DNA of 64,000 bases, taken from assembly GCF_000381265.1 (NCBI RefSeq), contig NZ_KB906274.1:24786-88785 (forward strand), in the 5' to 3' direction. Shown here in pieces: positions 1 to 8,320 of this stretch. How positions within the stretch are numbered: the stretch's first letter is position 1; the number at the start of each line of letters is the position of its first letter. Under the pieces are notes generated by a model. That model ran no database searches, was not told the origin of the DNA, and saw only the letters and a program-made list of their open reading frames with translations. Source of the DNA: Curvibacter lanceolatus ATCC 14669 (GTDB lineage Bacteria; Pseudomonadota; Gammaproteobacteria; Burkholderiales; Burkholderiaceae_C). The translations under genes were made by a program, and so were the position numbers.

Positions 1-1169
1 CCCAACCCTTCGACGTGAAGGACTGGAAGCGCGGCGAGGTGGATCTGATCCCGGGCCGCACGGCACCGCAGATCACGGTGGTTGAGCGCGATTACCCCAA
101 CACCTACCGCCGCTTCACCGCCCTGGGCCCGCTGATGGACAAGCTGGGCAATGGCGGCAAGGGCATCGGCTGGAACACCCAGGACGAGGTGCGCCAGTTG
201 GGTGAGCTCAATGGCACGGTGCGCGAGGCCGGTGTGAGCCAGGGCCGCCCCTGCATCGACACCGATATCGACGCCGCCGAGGTGGTGATGATGCTGGCCC
301 CCGAGACCAACGGCCAGGTGGCCGTGAAGGCATGGCAGGCCCTGTCCAAGCAGACCGGGCGCGAACACGCCCACCTGGCCCTGCACCGCGAAGACGAGAA
401 GATCCGCTTCCGCGACATCCAGGCCCAGCCGCGCAAGATCATCTCCTCGCCCACCTGGTCGGGGCTGGAGAGTGAAAAGGTCAGCTACAACGCGGGCTAC
501 ACCAATGTGCATGAGCTGATCCCATGGCGCACCCTGACCGGGCGCCAACAGTTCTACCAGGACCACCCGTGGATGCGCGCCTTTGGCGAGGGCTTTGTGA
601 GCTACCGCCCACCGGTGGACCTGAAGACCCTGGCCGAGGTGCAGGGCCTGAAGCCCAACGGGCACCGCGAGATCGCGCTGAACTTCATCACCCCGCACCA
701 GAAGTGGGGCATCCATTCGACCTACACCGACAACCTGCTGATGCTGACGCTGAACCGCGGCGGCCCGGTGGTCTGGCTCAGCGAGGACGACGCCCAAAGC
801 GCCGGCATCGTGGACAACGACTGGGTGGAGCTGTTCAACGCCAATGGCGCCATCGCGGCCCGCGCGGTGGTGAGCCAGCGGGTGAAGAACGGCATGGTGA
901 TGATGTACCACGCCCAGGAAAAGATCATCAACACACCGGGCTCGGAGATCACGGGCACACGCGGCGGCATCCACAACTCGGTGACCCGCATCGTGCTCAA
1001 ACCCACCCACATGATCGGTGGCTACGCCCAGCTCAGCTACGGCTTCAACTACTACGGAACGATAGGCACCAATCGCGACGAGTTCGTGGTGGTGCGCAAG
1101 ATGGCCCGGGTCGACTGGCTCGACGGCGAAGCCACCCCAGGCGCCCACACCCAAGGAGCACACGCATGA
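1..1169 (+). CDS. narG: Respiratory nitrate reductase alpha subunit NarG (3' part only)
   Basis: C-terminal ~389 residues of NarG, the molybdenum bis-MGD catalytic subunit that reduces nitrate to nitrite on the cytoplasmic face of the membrane. The reading frame is open from base 3, so the gene begins upstream of the window; the GTG at 15 is not a real start. Visible are the NarG-like stretch around DLIPGRTAPQ and the C-terminal dinucleotide-binding domain with GGPVVWLSEDDA and a YGTIGTNRDE tail. It is followed immediately by narH, whose ATG overlaps the narG stop in ATGA, as in classical nar operons. The identification is secure from length, tail motifs and operon order; Fe-S and Mo ligands lie outside the window. 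Confidence 0.97.
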   Translation, partial: QPFDVKDWKRGEVDLIPGRTAPQITVVERDYPNTYRRFTALGPLMDKLGNGGKGIGWNTQDEVRQLGELNGTVREAGVSQGRPCIDTDIDAAEVVMMLAPETNGQVAVKAWQALSKQTGREHAHLALHREDEKIRFRDIQAQPRKIISSPTWSGLESEKVSYNAGYTNVHELIPWRTLTGRQQFYQDHPWMRAFGEGFVSYRPPVDLKTLAEVQGLKPNGHREIALNFITPHQKWGIHSTYTDNLLMLTLNRGGPVVWLSEDDAQSAGIVDNDWVELFNANGAIAARAVVSQRVKNGMVMMYHAQEKIINTPGSEITGTRGGIHNSVTRIVLKPTHMIGGYAQLSYGFNYYGTIGTNRDEFVVVRKMARVDWLDGEATPGAHTQGAHA

Positions 1170-2689
1170 AGATCCGAGCCCAAATCGGCATGGTCCTGAA
1201 TCTGGACAAATGCATCGGCTGCCACACCTGTTCGGTGACCTGCAAGAACGTCTGGACCAACCGCCCCGGCGTGGAATACGCCTGGTTCAACAACGTCGAG
1301 ACCAAGCCCGGCATCGGCTACCCCAAGGAATGGGAGAACCAGGACAAGTGGAACGGTGGCTGGGTGCGCAAGAGCGACGGCCGCATCGAGCCGCGCCAGG
1401 GCGGCAAGCTCAAGCTGCTGATGCGCCTGTTTGCCAACCCCAACCTGCCCGAGATCGACGACTACTACGAGCCCTTCACCTTCGACTACGAGCACCTGCA
1501 GAGCGCGCCCAAGTCGAAGGCGCCGCCCACGGCGCGCCCGCGCAGCCTGATCACCGGCCAGCGCATGGAGAAAATCGAATGGGGCCCGAACTGGGAGGAG
1601 ATCCTGGGCGGCGAGTTCAGCAAGCGCAGCAAGGACAAGAACTTCGAAGACATCCAGAAGGACATCTACGGCCAGTTCGAGAACACCTTCATGATGTACC
1701 TGCCGCGCCTGTGCGAGCACTGCCTGAACCCGACCTGCGTGGCCAGCTGCCCCTCAGGCTCGATCTACAAGCGCGAGGAAGACGGCATCGTGCTGATCGA
1801 CCAGGACAAGTGCCGCGGCTGGCGCATGTGCGTGTCCGGCTGCCCCTACAAGAAAATCTACTACAACTGGCAAAGCGGCAAGGCCGAGAAGTGCATCTTC
1901 TGCTACCCCCGCATCGAGGCCGGCCAGCCCACCGTGTGCTCCGAAACCTGCGTGGGCCGCATCCGCTACCTGGGCGTGCTGCTGTATGACGCCGACCGCA
2001 TCGAGCAGGCCGCCCAGACCGAGCACGACCGCGACCTGTACCAGGCCCAGCTCGATGTGTTCCTGGATCCGCACGACCCGTCCGTGATCGAACAGGCCCG
2101 GCGCGACGGCGTGCCCGAAGCCTGGCTGACCGCCGCGCGCAACAGCCCGGTCTACAAGATGGCGGTGGACTGGAAGGTTGCCCTGCCCCTACACCCCGAG
2201 TACCGCACGCTGCCCATGGTCTGGTATGTGCCACCGCTGTCGCCCATCCAGGCCGCCGCCAACTCGGGCGACCTGGGCGTGAATGGCGAGATCCCCGACG
2301 TGAACCAGCTGCGCATCCCCGTGCAGTACCTGGCCAACCTGCTGACCGCTGGCGACACCGGCCCCGTGATGCGGGCGCTGGAGCGCATGCTGGCCATGCG
2401 CGCCTACATGCGTTCGCGCCACGTGGACCAGGTCGAGAACACCGCGGTGCTGAACCAGGTGGGCCTGGACGCGGCCACGGTGCAGGACATGTACGACATC
2501 ATGGCCATTGCCAACTACGAAGACCGCTTCGTCATCCCCAGCACCCACCGCGAATACGCTGAGAACACCTTCGACGTGCGCGGCGGCTGCGGCTTCTCGT
2601 TCGGCAACGGCTGCTCGGACGGTGCCAGCGAGCCCAGCCTGTTCGGGGCCAAGAAGAAGCGCACCATCCCGATCAAGGCGGAGGAATGA
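1166..2689 (+). CDS. narH: Respiratory nitrate reductase beta subunit NarH
   Basis: 507-residue iron-sulfur electron-transfer subunit passing electrons from NarI heme b to NarG. Four cysteine clusters are seen: an N-terminal CIGCHTCSVTC, a central CEHCLNPTCVASC, then CRGWRMCVSGC and CIFCYPR...CSETC. The Trp in CRGWRMC replaces a cysteine, as expected for the NarH cluster binding [3Fe-4S] rather than [4Fe-4S]. The start ATG at 1166 overlaps the narG stop and begins the expected MKIRAQIGMVLNLDKC; longer in-frame readings upstream are a narG shadow. Length is typical of the family. It overlaps narJ by 4 nt, indicating translational coupling. Confidence 0.98.
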   Translation: MKIRAQIGMVLNLDKCIGCHTCSVTCKNVWTNRPGVEYAWFNNVETKPGIGYPKEWENQDKWNGGWVRKSDGRIEPRQGGKLKLLMRLFANPNLPEIDDYYEPFTFDYEHLQSAPKSKAPPTARPRSLITGQRMEKIEWGPNWEEILGGEFSKRSKDKNFEDIQKDIYGQFENTFMMYLPRLCEHCLNPTCVASCPSGSIYKREEDGIVLIDQDKCRGWRMCVSGCPYKKIYYNWQSGKAEKCIFCYPRIEAGQPTVCSETCVGRIRYLGVLLYDADRIEQAAQTEHDRDLYQAQLDVFLDPHDPSVIEQARRDGVPEAWLTAARNSPVYKMAVDWKVALPLHPEYRTLPMVWYVPPLSPIQAAANSGDLGVNGEIPDVNQLRIPVQYLANLLTAGDTGPVMRALERMLAMRAYMRSRHVDQVENTAVLNQVGLDAATVQDMYDIMAIANYEDRFVIPSTHREYAENTFDVRGGCGFSFGNGCSDGASEPSLFGAKKKRTIPIKAEE

Positions 2690-3399
2690 CCATGAGCACG
2701 GCACACAACACCCCCGCGCGCAGCCTGCGCGCCCTGGCCCACCTGCTGACCTACCCGGATGCCGCGCTGCGCCAGGTGCTGCCCGAGATCGAGGCGGCAC
2801 TGCAGCAGGAGGCCGCGCTGTCGGCCGAACACCGCGCCGGCCTGCTGGCGCTGACGCAGGCCCTGCAGAGCAGGGACCCGCTCGAGGTCGAGGGTGACTA
2901 CGTCGACCTGTTCGACCGCGGGCGGGCCACCTCGCTGCACCTGTTCGAGCACGTGCACGGCGATTCGCGTGACCGCGGCCCGGCCATGATCGACTTGCTG
3001 CAGACCTACGAGCAAGGCGGCCTGTACCTGGACCCGGCCCGCACCGATGGCGAACTGCCCGACCACCTGCCAGTGGTGCTGGAGTTCGCCTCCACGCTGG
3101 CGCCCCAGGCCTGCCGCGATTTCATCGGCGAGTTCGCCCACATCCTGAACAGCGTTCACGACGCGCTGAACCACCGGCAAAGCCCCTATGCCGTCGCCCT
3201 GGCCGCTGTGCTGGCACTGGGCGGCCAGGCCCTGGTGGTGCGCCCCCTGGTGGCCGAGCCCGCCATGGATGAAAGCTGGGCCGAGCCCGAAGCCTTTGCC
3301 GGTTGCAGCAGCCCAGGCCAGCAAAACCCCGGCCAGAGCCAGCCCATCCACTTCATGCCCCTTGCCGGGGCAGCCCAGCCACGAGGAGCCCTGTCATGA
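2686..3399 (+). CDS. narJ: Nitrate reductase molybdenum cofactor assembly chaperone NarJ
   Basis: 237-residue TorD/NarJ-family chaperone that holds apo-NarG until the molybdenum cofactor and Fe-S clusters are inserted and is not part of the final enzyme. The family helical core is visible: LAHLLTYPD near the N-terminus, VEGDYVDLFDRGRATSLHLFEHVHGDSRDRG in the middle (split here only for naming), then a Pro/Gln-rich tail. A second ATG six bases downstream (2692) could also start it. It sits between narH and narI with 4-nt overlaps on both sides. Nothing odd beyond a slightly extended, low-complexity C-terminus. Confidence 0.97.
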   Translation: MTMSTAHNTPARSLRALAHLLTYPDAALRQVLPEIEAALQQEAALSAEHRAGLLALTQALQSRDPLEVEGDYVDLFDRGRATSLHLFEHVHGDSRDRGPAMIDLLQTYEQGGLYLDPARTDGELPDHLPVVLEFASTLAPQACRDFIGEFAHILNSVHDALNHRQSPYAVALAAVLALGGQALVVRPLVAEPAMDESWAEPEAFAGCSSPGQQNPGQSQPIHFMPLAGAAQPRGALS

Positions 3400-4091
3400 G
3401 CCTCAGCCATCAATTCATCTTCGGCATCTACCCCTACCTCTGCGGTGTGATCTTTCTGCTGGGCAGCCTGATCCGCTTCGACCGAGAGCAGTACAGCTGG
3501 CGCAGCGAGTCGAGCCAGATGCTGGCCTCGGGCAGCCTGCGCTGGGGCTCCAACCTGTTCCATGTGGGTGTGATCGGCCTGTTCTTCGGCCACCTGTTCG
3601 GCATGCTGACGCCGCCCGAGATCGTGCACGCCCTGGGCGTGAGCCCGGCGCAGAAGCAACTGCTGGCCGTGGTGGCCGGCGGCACCCTGGGCGGCCTGGG
3701 CCTGATCGGCCTGCTGCTGCTGATCCGCCGCCGCCTGGGCAACGCCCGGGTGCGCGCCACCTCGCACAAGCGGGACTTCGTGGTGCTGTTCTGGCTGCTG
3801 GCCACCCTGCTGCTGGGCCTGTCCACCGTGCCGTTGTCGCTGCAGCACAGCGATGGCACCACCATGCTGCTGCTGATGGCCTGGGCGCGCCACATCGTCA
3901 CTTTCCAGGGGGACGCGGCCAGCCTGATCGCGGGCGTGTCGCCGGTGTTCAAGCTGCACATGTTCATGGGCATGAGCCTGTTTGCCATCTTCCCCTTCAC
4001 CCGCCTGGTGCATGTGTGGAGCGGCTTTGCCGCAGCGGGCTATGTGGCCCGACCCTGGCAGATCGTGCGCAGTCGCAAGATCGGCCTCTGA
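3396..4091 (+). CDS. narI: Respiratory nitrate reductase gamma subunit NarI (cytochrome b)
   Basis: 231-residue integral membrane diheme cytochrome b that oxidises quinol on the periplasmic side and anchors NarGH. About five hydrophobic segments are seen (near residues 5-25, 48-68, 85-108, 125-150, 180-205). Candidate heme ligands are the paired histidines in FHVGVIGLFFGHLFG and in FKLHMFMGM...RLVHVW. The start at 3396 overlaps the narJ stop (ATGA); the upstream in-frame extension is narJ shadow. Length matches the usual 225-235 residues. Confidence 0.97.
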   Translation: MSLSHQFIFGIYPYLCGVIFLLGSLIRFDREQYSWRSESSQMLASGSLRWGSNLFHVGVIGLFFGHLFGMLTPPEIVHALGVSPAQKQLLAVVAGGTLGGLGLIGLLLLIRRRLGNARVRATSHKRDFVVLFWLLATLLLGLSTVPLSLQHSDGTTMLLLMAWARHIVTFQGDAASLIAGVSPVFKLHMFMGMSLFAIFPFTRLVHVWSGFAAAGYVARPWQIVRSRKIGL

Positions 4092-4121
4092 GCCGGCACG
4101 CTTCTGAAAGAGAAACACCCC

Positions 4122-4919
4122 ATGACACCCAACCCCATCCGGCCCACCCCCACACAGGCCACTCTGAGCGTGGCCGGCCAACGCCTGGACGAAGACCGCA
4201 GCGACCTCAGCGAGGGCGAGCGCCACCAGCGCGCCCGCCTGGCCCTGCTGCGTCTGGCCGCCATCCACGATGGCCTGCTGCCCGACAGCGACCCGGCGCC
4301 GCACGACGGCGTGCTCAGCGAGGCTGCGGCCGATGCCATCGACCTGTGGCTGGCGCAGCACCTGCAGGTGCCCGAGCCGGATGAGACCGCCTGCCGCCGC
4401 TACCACGCGGCGCACCGCGCCCGCTACGCCGTGGGCGAGCGCGTGCAGGCGCGCCACATCCTGTTTGCCGTGACCCCGGGCACCGACGTGAAGGCGCTGC
4501 GCGGCCGCGCCGAACAGGCCTTGCTGAGCCTGCGCGCCGAACCCCAGCGCTTTGCCGAGCAGGCCGCCGCCCTGTCCAACTGCCCCAGCGGCGCCCAAGG
4601 CGGTGAACTGGGCTGGCTGGGCGAGGCCGACTGCGCGCCCGAACTGGCCCGCGAACTGCTGGGCCAGGACGCAGACCGCGCCCATGTGGGGGTGCTGCCG
4701 CGCCTGGTGCACTCGCGCTTCGGCCTGCATGTGGTGGAGGTGCTGGCCCGCGAGCCCGGTCAGCACCCCGAGTTCGAACAGGTGCGCAACGCCGTGGCCC
4801 AGGCCATGCGCCAAAGCGCCTGGATCACCGCCCTGCGCCAGCAACTGCTGGTGCTGGCCGCCCGCTGGCCCGTGCAAGGCGTGGCGCTGGAGCAGGCCGA
4901 GTCGCCGCTGATGCAGTGA
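4122..4919 (+). CDS. PpiC/parvulin-type peptidyl-prolyl isomerase of the nar operon
   Basis: 265-residue NifM/PpiC-like protein. The parvulin core spans roughly residues 105-215 with VQARHILFAV, FAEQAAALSNCPSG, GGELGWLG and a terminal SRFGLHVVEVL, all signatures of the rotamase fold. No signal peptide is visible, so it is probably cytoplasmic and may assist folding or assembly of the nitrate reductase subunits. It follows narI by 30 nt with no terminator, so it is the likely last gene of the operon; narGHJI-ppiC order is common in beta- and gammaproteobacteria (family knowledge). Specific substrate unknown. Confidence 0.9.
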   Translation: MTPNPIRPTPTQATLSVAGQRLDEDRSDLSEGERHQRARLALLRLAAIHDGLLPDSDPAPHDGVLSEAAADAIDLWLAQHLQVPEPDETACRRYHAAHRARYAVGERVQARHILFAVTPGTDVKALRGRAEQALLSLRAEPQRFAEQAAALSNCPSGAQGGELGWLGEADCAPELARELLGQDADRAHVGVLPRLVHSRFGLHVVEVLAREPGQHPEFEQVRNAVAQAMRQSAWITALRQQLLVLAARWPVQGVALEQAESPLMQ

Positions 4920-4999
4920 GGATGTGCGGAGGGCGGTGCGGCGGCACGGAGCCAGGGGTGGCGTGGCAATCTGGCACTCCCCTGCTGGGGAATGTGCAA

Positions 5000-5020
5000 T
5001 TGAGATACGATGTAACTCAA
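5000..5020. promoter_or_regulatory. Palindromic operator of the toxin-antitoxin operon
   Basis: Inverted repeat of two 9-bp arms around GAT: TTGAGATAC-GAT-GTAACTCAA, 8 of 9 positions pairing. It ends 21 bp before the antitoxin start, the position where RelB/DinJ antitoxins autorepress their operons. Binding is inferred from symmetry and position. Confidence 0.65.
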
Positions 5021-5041
5021 ACAGCCTGAGCTCCAAGCCAT

Positions 5042-5323
5042 ATGCCCGCCAACACCACCATGGTTCACGTTCGTTTGGATGAACAACTCAAGACCCAGGC
5101 CGCCGAAACGCTGGCCACCATGGGGCTGACCGTTTCGGATGCCATTCGGGTTTTTCTGACACGCGTGGTGGCCGATCAGGCCTTGCCTTTTGCACTCAAG
5201 GCACCCAACCCCAGCAGCCAAGCCGCGATCGCTGAAGCCGAGGAAATCATCGCCAGCCATCGGGCACGGTTCTCCGACCCCGAGGCGCTGCTGAATGAAC
5301 TCCAAGAAGCCAGCCGCGAGTAA
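5042..5323 (+). CDS. RelB/DinJ-family antitoxin
   Basis: 93-residue antitoxin. The N-terminal ribbon-helix-helix half shows MVHVRLDEQLKTQA and LGLTVSDAIRVFL-type residues (here MGLTVSDAIRVFLTRVV), which form the DNA-binding dimer; the acidic C-terminal helix (EAEEIIASHRARF) is the expected toxin-wrapping part. It overlaps the toxin gene by 29 nt, the usual arrangement for coupled antitoxin-toxin translation, and is preceded by a palindromic operator. The family is DinJ/RelB; which subgroup is not decided. Confidence 0.93.
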   Translation: MPANTTMVHVRLDEQLKTQAAETLATMGLTVSDAIRVFLTRVVADQALPFALKAPNPSSQAAIAEAEEIIASHRARFSDPEALLNELQEASRE

Positions 5324-5624
5324 GCGAACCTCTCTTCCGCGCCAATCGGATTACACGCGGCAATTCCTCAAGGATTGGCAGCGCCTGACCCACTCGGGTC
5401 GTTATGACATGAAGCGGCTGAAAGAGGCCATGCTGCTGCTGTTGGCCCATGATGGGCCCATGCCGCCTGAATGGTTGGATCATGAGCTGCAGGGGCCCTG
5501 GGCAGGCCACCGAGAATGCCATGTGGGAGGCGACTTTCTGCTGATTTATGCGCTGGCTGCTTCTGGCCCTGGCGAGGTCATCGTGTTTGTACGCTGCGGC
5601 AGCCACGCGGATCTGTTTTCTTGA
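5295..5624 (+). CDS. YafQ/RelE-family mRNA interferase toxin
   Basis: 109-residue RelE-superfamily toxin, closest in look to YafQ, a ribosome-dependent mRNase neutralised by the DinJ-type antitoxin encoded just before it. The core is recognisable: YTRQFLKDWQRL, a helix MKRLKEAMLLLL, DHELQGPWAGHRECHVGGDFLLIY and a C-terminal VIVFVRCGSHADLF, where the late His is the usual catalytic residue. The first ~18 residues are a basic extension and an internal start is possible, but the ATG at 5295 gives the typical overlap with the antitoxin. Full length, no frameshift, so probably active. Confidence 0.92.
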   Translation: MNSKKPAASKRTSLPRQSDYTRQFLKDWQRLTHSGRYDMKRLKEAMLLLLAHDGPMPPEWLDHELQGPWAGHRECHVGGDFLLIYALAASGPGEVIVFVRCGSHADLFS

Positions 5625-5643
5625 CCGCGCGGTCGCTTCTGTA

Positions 5644-5694
5644 GACATTCAAGACACGGACAGGATTTTGGTCGACTACCTTGATGACCACTGA
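5644..5694 (+). pseudogene. 3' remnant of a higB toxin gene
   Basis: The 16 codons before the TGA at 5692 read DIQDTDRILVDYLDDH. This closely resembles the conserved C-terminus of HigB toxins (…A-[IV]-LVDYxDYH). No HigB-like sequence can be found upstream in any frame; the yafQ-like gene ends at 5624. It lies nine bases before the HigA-like ATG, exactly where an intact higB would end. Interpreted as a 5'-truncated relic. Confidence 0.6.
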
Positions 5695-5703
5695 TAGATC
5701 GAG

Positions 5704-6270
5704 ATGAGCAAAATGCACAACCCTCCCCACCCCGGCGAAGTGCTGCGCGACTACCTGGGCGACATCACGGTGACTGACGCAGCGCAGCAGCTCGGCGTGC
5801 ATCGCGTCACGTTGACACGCATCATCAGCGGGCGTGCCGGGGTCTCTCCCGACATGGCCTATCGCCTGGCCAGCGCATTGGGCACCAGCCCTGAACTGTG
5901 GGCCGGTATGCAGATGCAGTACGACCTGCACCAAGCCAGCAAAACGAAGCGCCCCCACATAGCGGATGACAGCGCAAGGGCTGGCCAGGGCCAGCCCCTG
6001 TCTTTCTGCCCTGTCTTTCTGATTCCGCGCCCTCAGCCCCCTGACTTCTTCTGCACAAACGCCCGCGCCTCCTTGTCGGAGCGGCGGATGTGCAGCGACA
6101 GCCAGTCGCGCAGCACGCTGGACAGCTGCGAGGCCACCGTGATGCTGCCGGCCTCGTACTGGCGCTTGAGCTCTTCGAGCTGGCCGATGAAATGGGCGTG
6201 GCCGATCTGGTGCTGCTCCAGGCGCGGAAAGCCCACCTCGCGCATCAGCGCCTCTTCGCGGCTCAGGTGA
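5704..6270 (+). CDS. HigA-like antitoxin with lost natural C-terminus
   Basis: The first ~80 residues are a typical HigA antitoxin: HPGEVLRDYLGD, a Cro/C1 helix-turn-helix (TVTDAAQQLGVHRVTLTRIISGR) and SPDMAYRLASALGTSPELWAGMQ. HigA proteins normally end about 15 residues later; here the frame runs on to 188 codons, and the last ~80 are antisense to the hemerythrin gene and look like non-natural sequence. A one-base shift near 5943 would give a stop at 5959-5961. The gene is therefore probably a damaged orphan next to the higB relic. It might still bind DNA. Confidence 0.6.
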   Translation: MSKMHNPPHPGEVLRDYLGDITVTDAAQQLGVHRVTLTRIISGRAGVSPDMAYRLASALGTSPELWAGMQMQYDLHQASKTKRPHIADDSARAGQGQPLSFCPVFLIPRPQPPDFFCTNARASLSERRMCSDSQSRSTLDSCEATVMLPASYWRLSSSSWPMKWAWPIWCCSRRGKPTSRISASSRLR

Positions 6271-6440
6271 TCGCGGGCGTAGGCCAGCAACTCACCCAGC
6301 ACGCGGCTCACCACCTCGCGCCCCCGCCCCTGGCTGGTGGCGGTGTGCAGTTGGTTGACCAGATCGACCAGGTGCCGGTGGTCCTGATCGATGGGGCCGT
6401 GGTCGATCACCAGATCGTCGGCCCATTCAAAGTAAGCCAT
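6033..6440 (-). CDS. Bacteriohemerythrin
   Basis: 135-residue single-domain oxygen-binding di-iron protein. All expected ligands are in place: IDQDHRHLVDLVNQLH, HLSREEALM, HQIGHAHF and WLSLHIRRSDKE give the H-H-E-H-H-H-D set. Such proteins bind or carry O2 and often sit near chemoreceptors or respiratory genes. It lies 43 bp downstream of a chemoreceptor gene on the same strand, suggesting co-expression and an oxygen or redox-taxis link (inference). Its 3' end overlaps the run-on end of the HigA-like frame on the other strand. Confidence 0.95.
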   Translation of the reverse strand: MAYFEWADDLVIDHGPIDQDHRHLVDLVNQLHTATSQGRGREVVSRVLGELLAYARDHLSREEALMREVGFPRLEQHQIGHAHFIGQLEELKRQYEAGSITVASQLSSVLRDWLSLHIRRSDKEARAFVQKKSGG

Positions 6441-6483
6441 GCAAGGACTCCGTGTTGGATCGCAAGGGGCCAGCGCCTGGCCT

Positions 6484-8031
6484 TCAGGCGAGTTTGAAGA
6501 AGCGCACAGTGCCGTCCAGCGACTGGGCCTGTTGCTCCAGTGCCTGGGTGGCGGCAGCAGCCTCTTCGACCAGTGCCGCGTTCTGCTGGGTGACCTGGTC
6601 CATCTGGCCCACAGCCTGACTGACCTGGTCGATACCGGTACTCTGCTCCCGGCTGGCCATGGCGATCTCGCGCATCAGGTCAGCCACCCGGCGCACGCTG
6701 ACCACGGTTTCATCGAGCGTGCTGCCGGCGCGCTCGACCTGAGCGCAGCCAGCGCCCACATGCACCACCGAAGCATCGATCAGTTGCCGGATCTCGCGGG
6801 CAGCCTCGGCAGCGCGACCGGCCAGTTGCCGCACTTCGCTGGCCACCACGGCAAAGCCGCGCCCCTGCTCGCCTGCCCGAGCAGCCTCGACAGCCGCATT
6901 GAGCGCCAGCAGATTGGTCTGGAAGGCGATGCCGTCAACCACGCCGATGATGTCGGCGATGCGTTTGGAAGAGCGGTCGATGGCTTCCATGGTCTGAATC
7001 ACCTCAGCCACCACCTGACCGCCCTGAACCGCCACCTCGGCAGCCGATTCGGCCAGGCGGTGTGCTCGCAGGCCACTGTCGTCGTTTTGGCGCACCGTGG
7101 CGGCCAATTGCTCCATCGACGCAGCGGTCTGCTCAAGGGCACTTGCCTGCTCTTCGGTCCGCGACGACAGGTCCAGGTTACCCGCAGCAATCTGACGCGT
7201 GGCAGTGGCCATCGCCTCCGTGCCCCCGCGTACCTGGCTGACCACCTGATGCAGGCTCAGACTCATGTCGTGCAGCGCCACCTGCAACTGGCCGATCTCA
7301 TCGCGGCGGTTCGTGTCGATCCGGCTGCTCAGATCACCCTTGGCCACACACCGGGCCCATTGCAGGGCCTGCCCCATGGGCAGCGTGATGTCGCGCGTCA
7401 ACCAGGCCGACAGGCCCATCCCGCAAAGCAGGCCCAGCCCTCCCAGCACCCCCATCAACAGCCGTGACTCATTGCTGGCATCCAGCACCTCCCGGGCACT
7501 GTGGTCGGCCAAGGACTTCTGGAGCCGATTGAGCTGGTTGATCGGGGCTTGCAAGGCATCGAGGGCAGGCAGGGTTTCGCGGTGCAGCAAAGCGGTCGCC
7601 TGCTCGTGCTGGCCGTCATCGACCAGTTTCATCACCCGTGTGAACGAGGCCACATAGTGCTCACGGGCCTGCTGCAATTCCTGCATCAGGGCACGGCCCT
7701 CAGGCCGGTAAATCAGACGGTCCAGCGCTCCCAGCGCCTCGGTGATGCTGCGCTTGTTGTGTTCGATCCGTTCGCGGATGGCGTCGCGCTGCGGCCCCTC
7801 AGCACCCAGAACCAACTCCATGGTGCGCCGCGCATTGGCCCGGGTGCCCACATCCACCGCGTGGATGGCCTCCACCTTGGCCCAGTCCTTGTCCACCAGG
7901 CGCTGATTGATGTCGCGAACCTGGGCAAAGCGCCAGCCGCCGATCAGGGCCATGCCCAACATCATCGCGATGAGCAGGCCAAAGCCCAGACTCAGGCGAA
8001 CCCCAATCCTCATATCACTGAACCTGCGCAT
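6484..8031 (-). CDS. Methyl-accepting chemotaxis protein, 4HB sensor type
   Basis: 515-residue chemoreceptor. An N-terminal membrane segment (residues ~10-30), a ~150-residue periplasmic four-helix-bundle sensor, a second membrane segment (~190-210, [19 protein letters not shown]), a HAMP region with RDEIGQLQ, and a long coiled signalling domain with the hairpin tip [29 protein letters not shown] (motif core only needed for the call). It lacks a C-terminal CheR/CheB pentapeptide, ending FFKLA. Ligand not predictable. Upstream 8032-8320 has only a small TCAAA-A-TTTGA palindrome at 8146-8156. Confidence 0.95.
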   Translation of the reverse strand: MRRFSDMRIGVRLSLGFGLLIAMMLGMALIGGWRFAQVRDINQRLVDKDWAKVEAIHAVDVGTRANARRTMELVLGAEGPQRDAIRERIEHNKRSITEALGALDRLIYRPEGRALMQELQQAREHYVASFTRVMKLVDDGQHEQATALLHRETLPALDALQAPINQLNRLQKSLADHSAREVLDASNESRLLMGVLGGLGLLCGMGLSAWLTRDITLPMGQALQWARCVAKGDLSSRIDTNRRDEIGQLQVALHDMSLSLHQVVSQVRGGTEAMATATRQIAAGNLDLSSRTEEQASALEQTAASMEQLAATVRQNDDSGLRAHRLAESAAEVAVQGGQVVAEVIQTMEAIDRSSKRIADIIGVVDGIAFQTNLLALNAAVEAARAGEQGRGFAVVASEVRQLAGRAAEAAREIRQLIDASVVHVGAGCAQVERAGSTLDETVVSVRRVADLMREIAMASREQSTGIDQVSQAVGQMDQVTQQNAALVEEAAAATQALEQQAQSLDGTVRFFKLA

Positions 8032-8320
8032 GCCGTTCCCCTGTCAGAGTCGGCGCGGGACACCCCGCAACCATGGGGCAGATGGTAGGCAAGGCCGGGT
8101 CGTTTGACCCTCCTCCATTGGAACTAGGGGGATGCGCTGCCTGATCAAAATTTGAGGCAAATCAAATCCAAGGCGCCCCCGGCCTGGCCGGCCAGGCGAG
8201 ACCCGATGGACATGGCGCTTGAAATGCACTGCTGCCCCATCGGTTCAGCCCAGGGCAGCTGCGGCCCATGACAAGGTGAGCGGGGCGTGACGGCCTGGGC
8301 ATACAGGCCCACACCTCACC

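Noticed and set aside
3186..5036. 616-codon leftward open frame over narI and the parvulin gene
   Set aside because: Antisense shadow with no domain; both real genes are on the plus strand.
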